64,000 nt of DNA, taken from positions 20,951 to 84,950 of the forward strand of contig JBCCGK010000045.1 of the NCBI GenBank assembly GCA_039029315.1, in the 5' to 3' direction. This DNA comes from JBCCCJ01 sp039029315. GTDB taxonomy: Bacteria; Bacteroidota; Bacteroidia; J057. Of the stretch, positions 53,563-61,932 are shown piece by piece (position 1 is the first letter of the stretch; each line of letters starts with the position of its first letter). The position numbers and the translations under genes were made by a program. The notes beneath the pieces were generated by a model. It saw only the letters and a program-made list of their open reading frames with translations. It was not told where the DNA came from and did no database searches.

Positions 53563-54921
53563 TCAGGAAGAAATCTGAGAAATGATCTCTTGCAAGGTCA
53601 ATTTGACCTGTTCTCCTGTTCTCATATTCTTCAGTTGGTATGTTCCCGATTCCACTTCATCTGCCCCGATCAATAGGATATATGGAATTTGGTTTTTATT
53701 CGCATATGAAAATTGCTTTTTCATTTTTGCAGCTTCAGGATACAATTCTGCAGCAATTCCTGCTCGTCTCAGCTGCCATAAGGCTTGCAAATTGGCCTGC
53801 TGTGTATCTTTTCCAAAATTAATCAGCATCACCTCTACCCCATTGGTTTTGATTTCTTTGAACAAGCCCAGTTCCTCCATCACAACATAGATTCGGTCGG
53901 CTCCGAATGAAATTCCAACGCCAGAAACTCCTGGCATACCAAAAATTCCCGTTAGGTCAGCATATCTTCCCCCACTAGCAATACTTCCGATGGAGACCCC
54001 TTCCGCTTTCACTTCAAAGATGGCACCAGTGTAATAATCCAATCCACGAGCCAGGGATAAATCCAATTCCACCTTGGCATGTTGGAGGGGAAAAGATCGA
54101 AGTATCTCCAGAATTTCCCGAATCTCGCGAACACCTGTTACCCCATTCGGAGAGTTTTGGAATTCTTTTTCCAAAAATTCAAGCTTTTCTTCATTGCTCC
54201 CCTCATATGCTGTCAACTCAAACAATCGGCTTGCTTGTCCCTTGCTAAGTCCTCTTTGAATCAACTCCTCCATGACACCTTCCTGCCCGATTTTGTCTAA
54301 TTTATCAATGGCAATACAGATATCCTTAAGTTTGTCTGGCTGCCCGACCACCTCGGCATATCCTGAAAGTATTTTGCGGTTGTTGAGTAGAATTCTGAAA
54401 TCAGTCAATCCAAGTGTAGACAGTGCTTCATCGTACATACTGATGAATTCTGCTTCAAATAGAAGAGAATCAGAACCGACAACGTCAGCATCACATTGAA
54501 AGAATTCCCGATAACGCCCTTTTCCAGGTCTATCTCCCCGCCAAACGGGCTGAATTTGATATCGTTTGAATGGAAAGGTCAGCATATGCTGATTCATCAC
54601 AACGAATCTTGCAAAAGGGACCGTCAAATCATATCGCAGGGCTTTCTCACTGATCTGAAAACTGAGTTTTTGCGAATCATCCAGATCTTTGGCCTTCCGC
54701 AAAAAATCACCATTGTTCAGGATCTTGAAAATCAGCTTGTCTCCTTCTTCTCCGTATTTTCCTGTCAATACAGATAACTTCTCCATCGCAGGCGTCTCTA
54801 TCGGGACATATCCATGCTTGCGAAAGACCGTACTAATGGTTTGAAAAATAAATTGCCTCCTGAGGGTAACTTCAGGAATAAAATCTCTTGTGCCTTTGGG
54901 AATAGAAGGTTTTTGTGCCAT
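53563..54921 (-). CDS. hisS: histidyl-tRNA synthetase
   Basis: 452 aa. Class II synthetase motifs: motif 1 region near IPIETPAMEKLSVLTGKYGEEG, motif 2 'LRYDLTVPFARFVVMNQ' with PVWRGDRPGKGRYREFFQCD, HisA/HisB-like LSLARGLDYYTGAIFEV and SGGRYADLTGIFG, and motif 3 GVGISFGADRI. C-terminal anticodon-binding domain from about 350. Known reaction: charging of tRNA-His. Divergent from the SPFH gene. Confidence 0.96.
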   Translation of the reverse strand: MAQKPSIPKGTRDFIPEVTLRRQFIFQTISTVFRKHGYVPIETPAMEKLSVLTGKYGEEGDKLIFKILNNGDFLRKAKDLDDSQKLSFQISEKALRYDLTVPFARFVVMNQHMLTFPFKRYQIQPVWRGDRPGKGRYREFFQCDADVVGSDSLLFEAEFISMYDEALSTLGLTDFRILLNNRKILSGYAEVVGQPDKLKDICIAIDKLDKIGQEGVMEELIQRGLSKGQASRLFELTAYEGSNEEKLEFLEKEFQNSPNGVTGVREIREILEILRSFPLQHAKVELDLSLARGLDYYTGAIFEVKAEGVSIGSIASGGRYADLTGIFGMPGVSGVGISFGADRIYVVMEELGLFKEIKTNGVEVMLINFGKDTQQANLQALWQLRRAGIAAELYPEAAKMKKQFSYANKNQIPYILLIGADEVESGTYQLKNMRTGEQVKLTLQEIISQISS

Positions 54922-54940
54922 ATCATTTTCGATTCGGCCA

Positions 54941-54948
54941 CAAAGATA
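54941..54948 (-). promoter_or_regulatory. candidate -7 element of the hisS promoter
   Basis: Minus strand TATCTTTG fits TAnnTTTG exactly, 20 bp from the hisS ATG, implying a very short leader. A good -33 TTG is not visible. A similar TATCTTTC at 54993-55000 (plus) may serve the SPFH gene. Confidence 0.5.
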
Positions 54949-55068
54949 CGTGTAAGTTTTTGGAAATTCTTTCGACTAATGGGAAAATCATGTATCTTTC
55001 AATTGAATGATAGATAATCTCACAACCGAAAGATTACAAACTGTTTAACCACAATAACACGAAACCAT

Positions 55069-56028
55069 ATGGAATTTGCAATTATTGGCATAGGGGCCGC
55101 ATTGGGCCTTGGATTTGTACGGAGTGGATGGGTAATCGTCAAGCAAAAGCAGGCCGTTATATTAGAGCGATTTGGAAAATTTCAACGAGTGGCTAGCCCT
55201 GGCTTTCACTTCAAAATTCCAATTATTGACAAGGTATCTGGAAAAATAAATATGAAAGTCCAGCAATTGGATGTAAAGGTAGAAACCAAAACCAGTGATG
55301 ATGTATTTGTGCATTTGAAGGTTTCTGTCCAGTATATGGTATTAAAATCCAAAGTTTACGATGCCTTCTATGAATTGGAGGACCCCCAGACTCAGATTAC
55401 CTCCTATGTATTTGATGTCGTCCGGGCTGAGGTTCCCAAAATGAAATTAGACGAAGTTTTTGCGCGGAAAGATGATGTAGCGATTGCCATCAAGGCAGAA
55501 CTCGCTGAAGCCATGGATAACTACGGATACGGCATTGTCAAAGCCCTTGTAACCGATATCGATCCTGATCCCCAGGTCAAGCATTCGATGAACCGAATCA
55601 ACGCAGCCGAGCGTGAAAAGACAGCTGCACACTATGAAGCAGAAGCGGAAAGGATCAAAATTGTTGCCATTGCTCAGGCTGAGGCAGAAAGTAAGAAACT
55701 TCAAGGGCAAGGGATTGCAGATCAACGTCGAGAAATTGCCAAAGGTCTCGAAGATTCTGTTGAAGCTTTGAACAAAGTAGGAATCAACTCTCAGGAAGCT
55801 TCGGCATTGATCGTAGTTACGCAGCACTATGATACTCTGCAAGCAATGGGGACCAGCAATAAGTCCAACTTGATTTTGCTACCGAACTCCCCTTCTAATG
55901 CCAGCGATATGATGAATCAGATGATTACTTCATTTACCGCTGCAAGCATGATGGGAGAAGAAATGAATGCTGCAGCTGCCAAACTCTCCGGGAGCAAAAC
56001 AAAAATGATAGAAAACAAAAACGGTTAA
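55069..56028 (+). CDS. SPFH/Band 7-domain membrane-associated protein
   Basis: 319 aa. N-terminal hydrophobic anchor (AIIGIGAALGLGFVRSGWVIV) then a Band 7 domain: VILERFGKFQRVASPGFHFKIP, QLDVKVETKTSDDVFVHLKVSVQY and 'SYVFDVVRAEVPKMKLDEVFARKDDV' (about 30-190). A charged Ala/Glu-rich coiled coil follows (AEREKTAAHYEAEAERIKIVAIAQ). Known SPFH proteins form oligomeric membrane microdomains. Its precise role is unknown. A MITE-like element starts at its stop codon. Confidence 0.9.
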   Translation: MEFAIIGIGAALGLGFVRSGWVIVKQKQAVILERFGKFQRVASPGFHFKIPIIDKVSGKINMKVQQLDVKVETKTSDDVFVHLKVSVQYMVLKSKVYDAFYELEDPQTQITSYVFDVVRAEVPKMKLDEVFARKDDVAIAIKAELAEAMDNYGYGIVKALVTDIDPDPQVKHSMNRINAAEREKTAAHYEAEAERIKIVAIAQAEAESKKLQGQGIADQRREIAKGLEDSVEALNKVGINSQEASALIVVTQHYDTLQAMGTSNKSNLILLPNSPSNASDMMNQMITSFTAASMMGEEMNAAAAKLSGSKTKMIENKNG

Positions 56029-56188
56029 GAGACTGTTTGAACATCTATCACTTATTTTTTGAATGCATCTTTTTTCCTCATCCGGCGGCTTTTTTTGTTC
56101 CCATAGCACCACTATGAGAACAAAAAAGAGCCTTGGCTGAGAAAAAATACACCATAAAAATTCTCAGCACAGATTCCCAAACAGTCTC
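56029..56188. mobile_element. MITE-like element, copy D (complete)
   Basis: 160 bp. Left end GAGACTGTTTGAAC, right end CCAAACAGTCTC; interior like copies A and B (TTTTTTGTTCCCATAG ... CTATGAGAACAAAAAAGAGCC). Flanks TTA(A) and TTA, close to a target duplication. Begins directly after the SPFH gene TAA. Confidence 0.8.
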
Positions 56189-56216
56189 TTAGTTTTTTCT
56201 TATAATCATTTGACTC

Positions 56217-56250
56217 AAGGACATAGGATTTCCCTCCTATGTCCTTTTTT
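56217..56250 (+). terminator. rho-independent terminator
   Basis: AAGGACATAGGA (56217-56228) pairs perfectly with TCCTATGTCCTT (56235-56246), followed by T-tract. It serves transcription entering from the SPFH gene. The rest of 56189-56342 shows nothing clear. Confidence 0.85.
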
Positions 56251-56342
56251 GATGCATTCAGGCAAGAAATCTTACCTTATTCCACATCTTACTTGCCTTC
56301 CTCCTTAAAAGATCGGAGATTCGCGTTCAAATTTAGGTACCT

Positions 56343-57263
56343 ATGAAGCCAACCCTTCTTATCCTTGCTGCAGGTATCGGAAGTCGATATGGAAGTCTCA
56401 AACAAATGGACCAATTAGGACCATCAGGAGAAACCATTATTGACTATTCGGTATATGATGCCATCCATGCTGGTTTTGGTAAAGTTGTTTTCGTTATCAG
56501 ACAAAGCATCGAGGCTGAATTCAGGAGCCATTTTGACAAGCGTTTTGCAGACCAAATTCAGGTAGACTATGTTCTTCAGGAATTGGACAATGTTCCCGAA
56601 GGAATTGTTGTGCCAGAAGATCGTGTAAAACCCTGGGGAACCGGACACGCTGTTTTGGTAGCAGCCGATGCTATCCAGGAACCTTTTGCGATGATCAATG
56701 CTGACGATTTCTACGGAAGGGAAGCATTTGTTACCATGGCTACCTTTTTATCTCAACGAGAACCAACCGAAAATGCGTACTGCATGGTTGGCTACAAACT
56801 CGAAAATACCCTTTCTGACTTTGGGTCAGTATCCAGAGGTGTATGTCTGACGGATGCAGATGGGTATTTGGAGTCTGTAACAGAACGAACCAAAATTGTT
56901 CGTACAGAAAGTGGTATTGTCTTTCAGGATGGGGAAGAATCCATCTCCCTTGCTGCAGACACCATTGTTTCTATGAATATGTTTGGGTTTACGCCTACTG
57001 TTTTTGCGTATTGCAAAGAGTATTTTGAGGAGTTTATTCGTCAGCGTAGCCACGAGCTCAAATCAGAATTCTATGTTCCCATTGTCATTTCCAAGGCGCT
57101 GGATCAGCAAAGAATTACCCTCAAAGTACTGAGCTCAGATGCCAATTGGTTTGGAGTAACCTACAAAGAAGACAAACCCGTTGTGATGGCAAACCTGGCA
57201 GACCTCACCGAACAAGGAGTTTATCCTAAAGGTCTGTGGAAAGTGGAAGAACCGTCAGTGTAA
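56343..57263 (+). CDS. nucleotidyltransferase (NTP_transferase family)
   Basis: 306 aa. LLILAAGIGSRYGSLKQMDQLGPSGETIIDYSVYDA is the nucleotide-sugar pyrophosphorylase signature (GxGxR..K). PWGTGHAVLVA, MINADDFYGREA and FVPIVISKALDQ-type segments follow. Known family activity: NTP + sugar-1-P to NDP-sugar + PPi. Substrate unknown. The transporter gene starts 18 bp later, so the two may be co-transcribed. Confidence 0.85.
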   Translation: MKPTLLILAAGIGSRYGSLKQMDQLGPSGETIIDYSVYDAIHAGFGKVVFVIRQSIEAEFRSHFDKRFADQIQVDYVLQELDNVPEGIVVPEDRVKPWGTGHAVLVAADAIQEPFAMINADDFYGREAFVTMATFLSQREPTENAYCMVGYKLENTLSDFGSVSRGVCLTDADGYLESVTERTKIVRTESGIVFQDGEESISLAADTIVSMNMFGFTPTVFAYCKEYFEEFIRQRSHELKSEFYVPIVISKALDQQRITLKVLSSDANWFGVTYKEDKPVVMANLADLTEQGVYPKGLWKVEEPSV

Positions 57264-57281
57264 TCATCTGACAATGACTAC

Positions 57282-58907
57282 ATGATTCAAGTACTGATCG
57301 AGAATCCATTATTACTCCTGTTTATCGTCGTAGGGCTTGGCTATCTGATTGGAAATATTCGGATTGGAAAAAGCAAACTCGGCGTTGCAGCAGTATTGTT
57401 TGTCGGCTTGGCGATTGGTAGTGTCAGTCCAGACCTCAAAGTCCCAGAAATCATCTTGTTTCTGGGACTTTCTATGTTTGTCTATACCATTGGGATCAGT
57501 TCCGGACCTGGATTTTTTGCCACTTTCCAACAAAAAGGACAAAAGGAAATAAGCTTTATTCTCTTTTTATTAGCCCTATCCGCCTCCATGGCCATTGGAA
57601 CACATGTTCTCTTTGGCATTTCAGCTGCTACCACTGCGGGTATGTATTCAGGAAGCACAACCAGTACTGCATCTCTTGCTGCCTTGCTGGATCTCATTCC
57701 GAGTGGTGAGCCCAATAATAGCAATCTGCTTGACCAGACTATAATTGGATTTTCCTTGGCCTATCCGATGGGGGTTGTTGGTGTCATGGTGGCAATCCTC
57801 TTGATGCAACGATTCTTACAGATCAATCTCGAATCAGAGGCCAAAGAATTAGAACAAAAGTATCCGATCAATCAGCAAATCAACAACCGGTCTATTCTCA
57901 TCAATAAGCAGGAAATAGTGGGGATTCCCTTGCGGGACTTACGAAGTCAAAATGGCTGGAACCTCGTATTCGGGAGAATCTTGCGCAAGGGAAATATTCT
58001 TCTCTCAAACTGGGATACCATTCTTGAAGCAGATGACATTGTTCGAGTAGCAGGAACTCAAGCTGATCTTGAGGCATTGACTGCCCTTGGAGGGATAGAA
58101 TATACAGAAGAATTCCCTGGAGGCTCTTTGGCATATGATCATCGGAGATTTTTTGTATCCAATCCAGAGGTTGTTGGCAAAAGTATTGCTTCCCTCAATC
58201 TCTCTCAACATTTTGCAGCCATCATGACACAGATCAGGCGAGGAGATGCCAATCTGCTTGTCAGTGGATCTACAGTTCTGGAATTGGGAGACAGGATTCG
58301 ATTCATTGCACGCAAAAGAGATATTCCTGGTCTCAAACAAATATTTGGCGATTCCTATCGCGCATTGAGTCATATTGACCTGTTCTCATTTGGATTGGGA
58401 ATGGGACTGGGATTGCTTCTGGGAATGATGGTATTTGAGCTTCCCGGTGGAATCAGACTGCAATTGGGATATGCAGGAGGTCCGTTGGTTGTGGCCTTGA
58501 TTTTGGGTGCCATTCGCAGAACGGGTCCCATCGTTTGGAACCTTCCCTATAGTGCAAACCTAACACTAAGGCAGATTTCACTCACATTTCTGTTGGCTGC
58601 AATCGGGCTAAAGTCAGGATACACATTGTTTTCAATTTTAGGAGAAAGTGAAACCTGGACCATTTTCGTTGCAGGAACCCTGGTCAGTTTTGGTTCTGCC
58701 TTACTTGCCTTATGGGTAGGCTACAAATTATTTAACATTTCATTCTCGATTCTGATGGGAATGGTTGCCAATCAACCCGCTATTCTCGACTTTGCTATCC
58801 AAAGAACCAATAATCAATTCCCGACAATTGGATTTTCCCTGATGTTCCCTGTTGCTCTTATTCTTAAGATTCTATTCGCCCAATTGATTTGGGTGTTGCT
58901 GGCATAA
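57282..58907 (+). CDS. AspT/YidE-type transporter with RCK_C domains
   Basis: 541 aa. TM helices at the N-terminal half (LLLFIVVGLGYLIGNI, IILFLGLSMFVYTIGI ...), two RCK_C/TrkA-C domains in the middle (about 200-275 and 285-360; NRSILINKQEIVGIPLRDL, FFVSNPEVVGKSIASL), then TM helices in the C-terminal half (GLGMGLGLLLGMMVFELP, PLVVALILGAI, FLLAAIGLKSGYTLF). This layout matches the YidE/YbjL/AspT family of putative anion exchangers. The substrate cannot be told. Confidence 0.88.
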   Translation: MIQVLIENPLLLLFIVVGLGYLIGNIRIGKSKLGVAAVLFVGLAIGSVSPDLKVPEIILFLGLSMFVYTIGISSGPGFFATFQQKGQKEISFILFLLALSASMAIGTHVLFGISAATTAGMYSGSTTSTASLAALLDLIPSGEPNNSNLLDQTIIGFSLAYPMGVVGVMVAILLMQRFLQINLESEAKELEQKYPINQQINNRSILINKQEIVGIPLRDLRSQNGWNLVFGRILRKGNILLSNWDTILEADDIVRVAGTQADLEALTALGGIEYTEEFPGGSLAYDHRRFFVSNPEVVGKSIASLNLSQHFAAIMTQIRRGDANLLVSGSTVLELGDRIRFIARKRDIPGLKQIFGDSYRALSHIDLFSFGLGMGLGLLLGMMVFELPGGIRLQLGYAGGPLVVALILGAIRRTGPIVWNLPYSANLTLRQISLTFLLAAIGLKSGYTLFSILGESETWTIFVAGTLVSFGSALLALWVGYKLFNISFSILMGMVANQPAILDFAIQRTNNQFPTIGFSLMFPVALILKILFAQLIWVLLA

Positions 58908-58910
58908 AGG

Positions 58911-58940
58911 TAGCCGTTCCGCCCTGTGGCGAAACGGCTA
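58911..58940. terminator. bidirectional terminator between transporter and LTD gene
   Basis: TAGCCGTTCCGCC (58911-58923) pairs with GGCGAAACGGCTA (58928-58940), one mismatch, loop CTGT. It lies between convergent genes. Confidence 0.8.
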
Positions 58941-58964
58941 TATCTTAGAGGAAGAACAGTAAAT

Positions 58965-60872
58965 TTATTCTTTGACTAGCTGGATGGTTTCTATTTCTTC
59001 ACCCTGAATAAGTTGAAGAATGTATACACCTGGTGCCAAATCAACTCGTGGCTTGACAGTTGTTATTACATCTGAAGACACTGCACGATACATCGATTGT
59101 CCCATCATATTGGTAAGTCGGATTTCCATCGATGTCTCTGGCTGATCAGCCAATTCTATCACAAACCCATTGGCGAATGGATTTGGATAAACATTTGCCT
59201 CAATATTGGCGGCTTCTCCTACTTCTACTGGCTGAATGGTTCGTGTAACACCTCCCAAATCAGGCTCTGACCCTTGTATCAATCGACCTTTGTAGTACAA
59301 AGCGATATAAGGATTATTCACATGGTCGGTAATCGGAGCACCAATAGAGGAGAAATCGTTGGATTCGTCAAAAGGAAGTCCTGCAAGGTTCCCAATTTTT
59401 GATTTGGTATTCACTCTTGCACCTGGCATCAACATTCCTGAGGAGAATCCGAGTTCAAGAATACGGTCAGCGCCAACAAGTGCAGGCGTAATTGCTGAAA
59501 GTGAGAAAATGGTAGAAGCACATCCAACATCCGAGCTCAAGCAAGCGAGCGTCATCGGTCCTACCCCATCGCTGGTGAAGAAATAACGTGCTGTAATCTC
59601 CGTCAAATCTACAGGATCTGTTCCAACATTCCTGATACGAATTTGAGGCTTGATGAATTTATTGTGAATTGCGTTGGAACCATTTTCGCTATTTTTATAG
59701 TCTACAACAATCGATGGCAGTGGGCATAGGTTATCAGCAGTCTGATTCATTGCACCTGGTGTCCCACCATCAACGATACTTACTCCCCAAAAAGCTGGAC
59801 CGAAATTGTCCGCACTTGGATCAAGCAACTCAAGGCTAGGTCCATTTCCTCCAGGTCCACTGGCTCCAAATGGCCAAGGACTTGCGTTGTCATAATCTAC
59901 CGCATCTACAATATCTCCAGAAGCATCTCTCAACACAACATCTTCTCCGCCATTGCTCAGTGCTCCAGAAGACCACTCATAGTCGGGAGCACAACCATAT
60001 TTTGCTTCAAATTCTGCTGCATTACCTGCAATCACAACATACTCCCCGGAACCGATGCTGGCACCAGGAGGAAAGACAAAATCTACTCCTTCACTTGGAT
60101 CAATGTACCAACCGGAAAGATCTATTGGTCCTTCTTCCAGATTAAGAAACTCAAGAAATTCTGTAAGGTCCGTACCAGACTCAATAGGATTGTAGTTGAT
60201 TTCATTGATTACCACAGCAGGTGCAGATGACGGAGGCGTACCGGAGCCCACTTCAACAATGACATTATCAATTCGGATTTGTTCTGAACCGGATCCATTC
60301 ACCACACAAACCTTTACCACTAAGGATGATCCTGAAGCTACACCAGTAACTGTCTGAGAGCCCCAATCTCCATCATCAGGAATATCCCCTGTTAGGGTGT
60401 GAGAAGGACCTCCAAGTCCATTGAAATCAACAATAAGATCAGATGACCCATCAACCATCAAAATTACATCTACATAATCTTCCCCAGCCCCAGGCCCCTC
60501 ATGATCCCCAACTTCTGATACATCTACTGAAACGGTTACTGACGGATGACCAGAGATATCAATGGCATCTGAAACAAAACAAACTTCTGTATCCACATCC
60601 TGAGCTTCAAGCACAGTTTCGCCGGATATGGTTCGAGTTTGAAACCAGTCAGTTGTGGCAAGCAGGCCAGAAAAATCTCCCGAAATCCCCCAGGGACCGC
60701 TTGGATCTACAAAAGTTGCGCAAGAGGTTGCATCTGGAGTTGAACAGACACCAACGGCTCCTTCTCCCACGACGTCAAATCCTTCATTGTACAGGACTTG
60801 AGCATCCAGAGGATTTGTCCACATAATAAGAGCAAGACAAAACGATAAAATAAACGTGTGAATTTTCATCAT
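58965..60872 (-). CDS. T9SS-secreted protein with lamin-tail and CBM3-like domains
   Basis: 635 aa. Signal peptide HTFILSFCLALIMWTNPLDAQ. Middle section holds a lamin-tail (LTD) domain (AVVINEINYNPIESGTDLTE, LEFLNLEEGPIDLSGWYI; about 215-330). A cellulose-binding-module-3-like segment follows (SIVVDYKNSENGSNAIHNKF, IRNVGTDPVDLTEITARYFF; about 385-535). The C-terminus is a T9SS sorting domain (VYPNPFANGFVIEL, GVYILQLIQGEEIETIQLVKE). The surface location is expected; the CBM3-like call is tentative. Downstream is a strong terminator. Confidence 0.85.
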   Translation of the reverse strand: MMKIHTFILSFCLALIMWTNPLDAQVLYNEGFDVVGEGAVGVCSTPDATSCATFVDPSGPWGISGDFSGLLATTDWFQTRTISGETVLEAQDVDTEVCFVSDAIDISGHPSVTVSVDVSEVGDHEGPGAGEDYVDVILMVDGSSDLIVDFNGLGGPSHTLTGDIPDDGDWGSQTVTGVASGSSLVVKVCVVNGSGSEQIRIDNVIVEVGSGTPPSSAPAVVINEINYNPIESGTDLTEFLEFLNLEEGPIDLSGWYIDPSEGVDFVFPPGASIGSGEYVVIAGNAAEFEAKYGCAPDYEWSSGALSNGGEDVVLRDASGDIVDAVDYDNASPWPFGASGPGGNGPSLELLDPSADNFGPAFWGVSIVDGGTPGAMNQTADNLCPLPSIVVDYKNSENGSNAIHNKFIKPQIRIRNVGTDPVDLTEITARYFFTSDGVGPMTLACLSSDVGCASTIFSLSAITPALVGADRILELGFSSGMLMPGARVNTKSKIGNLAGLPFDESNDFSSIGAPITDHVNNPYIALYYKGRLIQGSEPDLGGVTRTIQPVEVGEAANIEANVYPNPFANGFVIELADQPETSMEIRLTNMMGQSMYRAVSSDVITTVKPRVDLAPGVYILQLIQGEEIETIQLVKE

Positions 60873-61277
60873 GTAAAAAGTAACTTAATAGGGTCAAAGG
60901 TTTTATTGTGAAAAATCGGAAATATATCATAGCCTCAACCAAATGAAGAAGGTTGAATCTTTTCATTATGAAGATCAGTAAACCAATTTTTCCTCCTGAT
61001 AATGTCAAGAGGAAAATTGGGGCATTAGGTTTTTATAAAATCGAGAAAGGGTGAAGATTTCTAGGCGAATACAATTTAATCATAGTTTTATGAAAGATCC
61101 AAATAGTAATTTTCCTCGAACATATACTATCCTGAAAATAATATCCTGAAAATCAACATATTCATTTCAAAATCCCGGCTAAAATGATCTTTCACATCCA
61201 GATTAATTTAATTATTTGTGAAAGAATTGTAAATAAGCTGGTTGGTTTTATATGAACAAGATTCGCAATGCTGCTTA
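60873..61277. other. gene-free stretch
   Basis: 405 bp without a supported gene, AT-rich, with a duplicated phrase ATATCCTGAAAAT at about 61128-61152 and no recognised RNA gene. Promoters for the LTD gene (minus) must lie near 60880-60960. Confidence 0.5.
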
Positions 61278-61351
61278 GAGACTGTTTGGAAATCTGTTAC
61301 TTATTTTTTGGATGCGTATTTTTTCTTCTCCAAGGAATTTTTGATGTCCAT
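61278..61351. mobile_element. degenerate MITE-like element, copy E
   Basis: The left end GAGACTGTTTGGAAATCTG and about 70 bp of interior match the left half of copies A, B and D. The right half is not recognisable. Confidence 0.6.
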
Positions 61352-61416
61352 AAAAGACTGATGAAAGGAAGAAAAAATATCAAACAAGAACCAGATCGTG
61401 TTTTATCCAAAGCCAG

Positions 61417-61446
61417 CTGGCCTCCAATCCTAAGACTGGAGGCCAG
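61417..61446 (-). terminator. hairpin, terminator of the small secreted-protein operon
   Basis: CTGGCCTCCA (61417-61426) pairs perfectly with TGGAGGCCAG (61437-61446). It sits 32 bp beyond the stop at 61479 on the minus strand; the following T-tract is short. Confidence 0.6.
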
Positions 61447-61478
61447 AGTTCAAGAAAAAGGGATTTGAGATATTTGAG

Positions 61479-61922
61479 TTATTCTCGAGTAAAGGTTACA
61501 GGTAGTGTAAAGGCTTCAGTCAAGGAAAAACTTCCAGGCATTTGCCATATATTGAGTCTACCACTCCATTTGTTAGGCCCATCTGTGCTGAAAAGACCGG
61601 AACTGCTTCCACTTTTACTGGAATAATGAGAAAGCGTAGCAGTACCTCCTACCATCAGACTGTCGCTAGGTGTAGTGGGCCATGCATCCCAAATAGAATC
61701 ACAATAACAACTACACATACTCAACACCATCTTTCCTGAAAAGGATTGTTCGCTACTGATTTCGGTTTGGTATTCCAACAGATATTTGGCACCAATTGTA
61801 GTTGCTCTGGTTTTTACGATCTTGAATAAGATCGTATCGTTAAAAACAGCTTGTGCATGTGCTTTTTCAGAGGAAATGGATGCACAGAGGAGGAGGGCAA
61901 AGATATATATCAATGATTTCAT
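61479..61922 (-). CDS. small secreted protein of unknown role
   Basis: 147 aa. Signal peptide LIYIFALLLCASISSEKAHA. Mature part beta-rich, with a CSCYCDSIW cluster of Cys residues and Ser/Gly-rich segments (SHYSSKSGSSSGLF). It starts 10 bp after the repeat protein gene. No family recognised; its short length and lack of sorting domain differ from its neighbours. Confidence 0.7.
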   Translation of the reverse strand: MKSLIYIFALLLCASISSEKAHAQAVFNDTILFKIVKTRATTIGAKYLLEYQTEISSEQSFSGKMVLSMCSCYCDSIWDAWPTTPSDSLMVGGTATLSHYSSKSGSSSGLFSTDGPNKWSGRLNIWQMPGSFSLTEAFTLPVTFTRE

Positions 61923-61932
61923 TTTTTTGAGA

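Noticed and set aside
61268..61468. 66-codon plus-strand open frame
   Set aside because: Begins in the degenerate MITE copy and covers the hairpin; no protein-like features.
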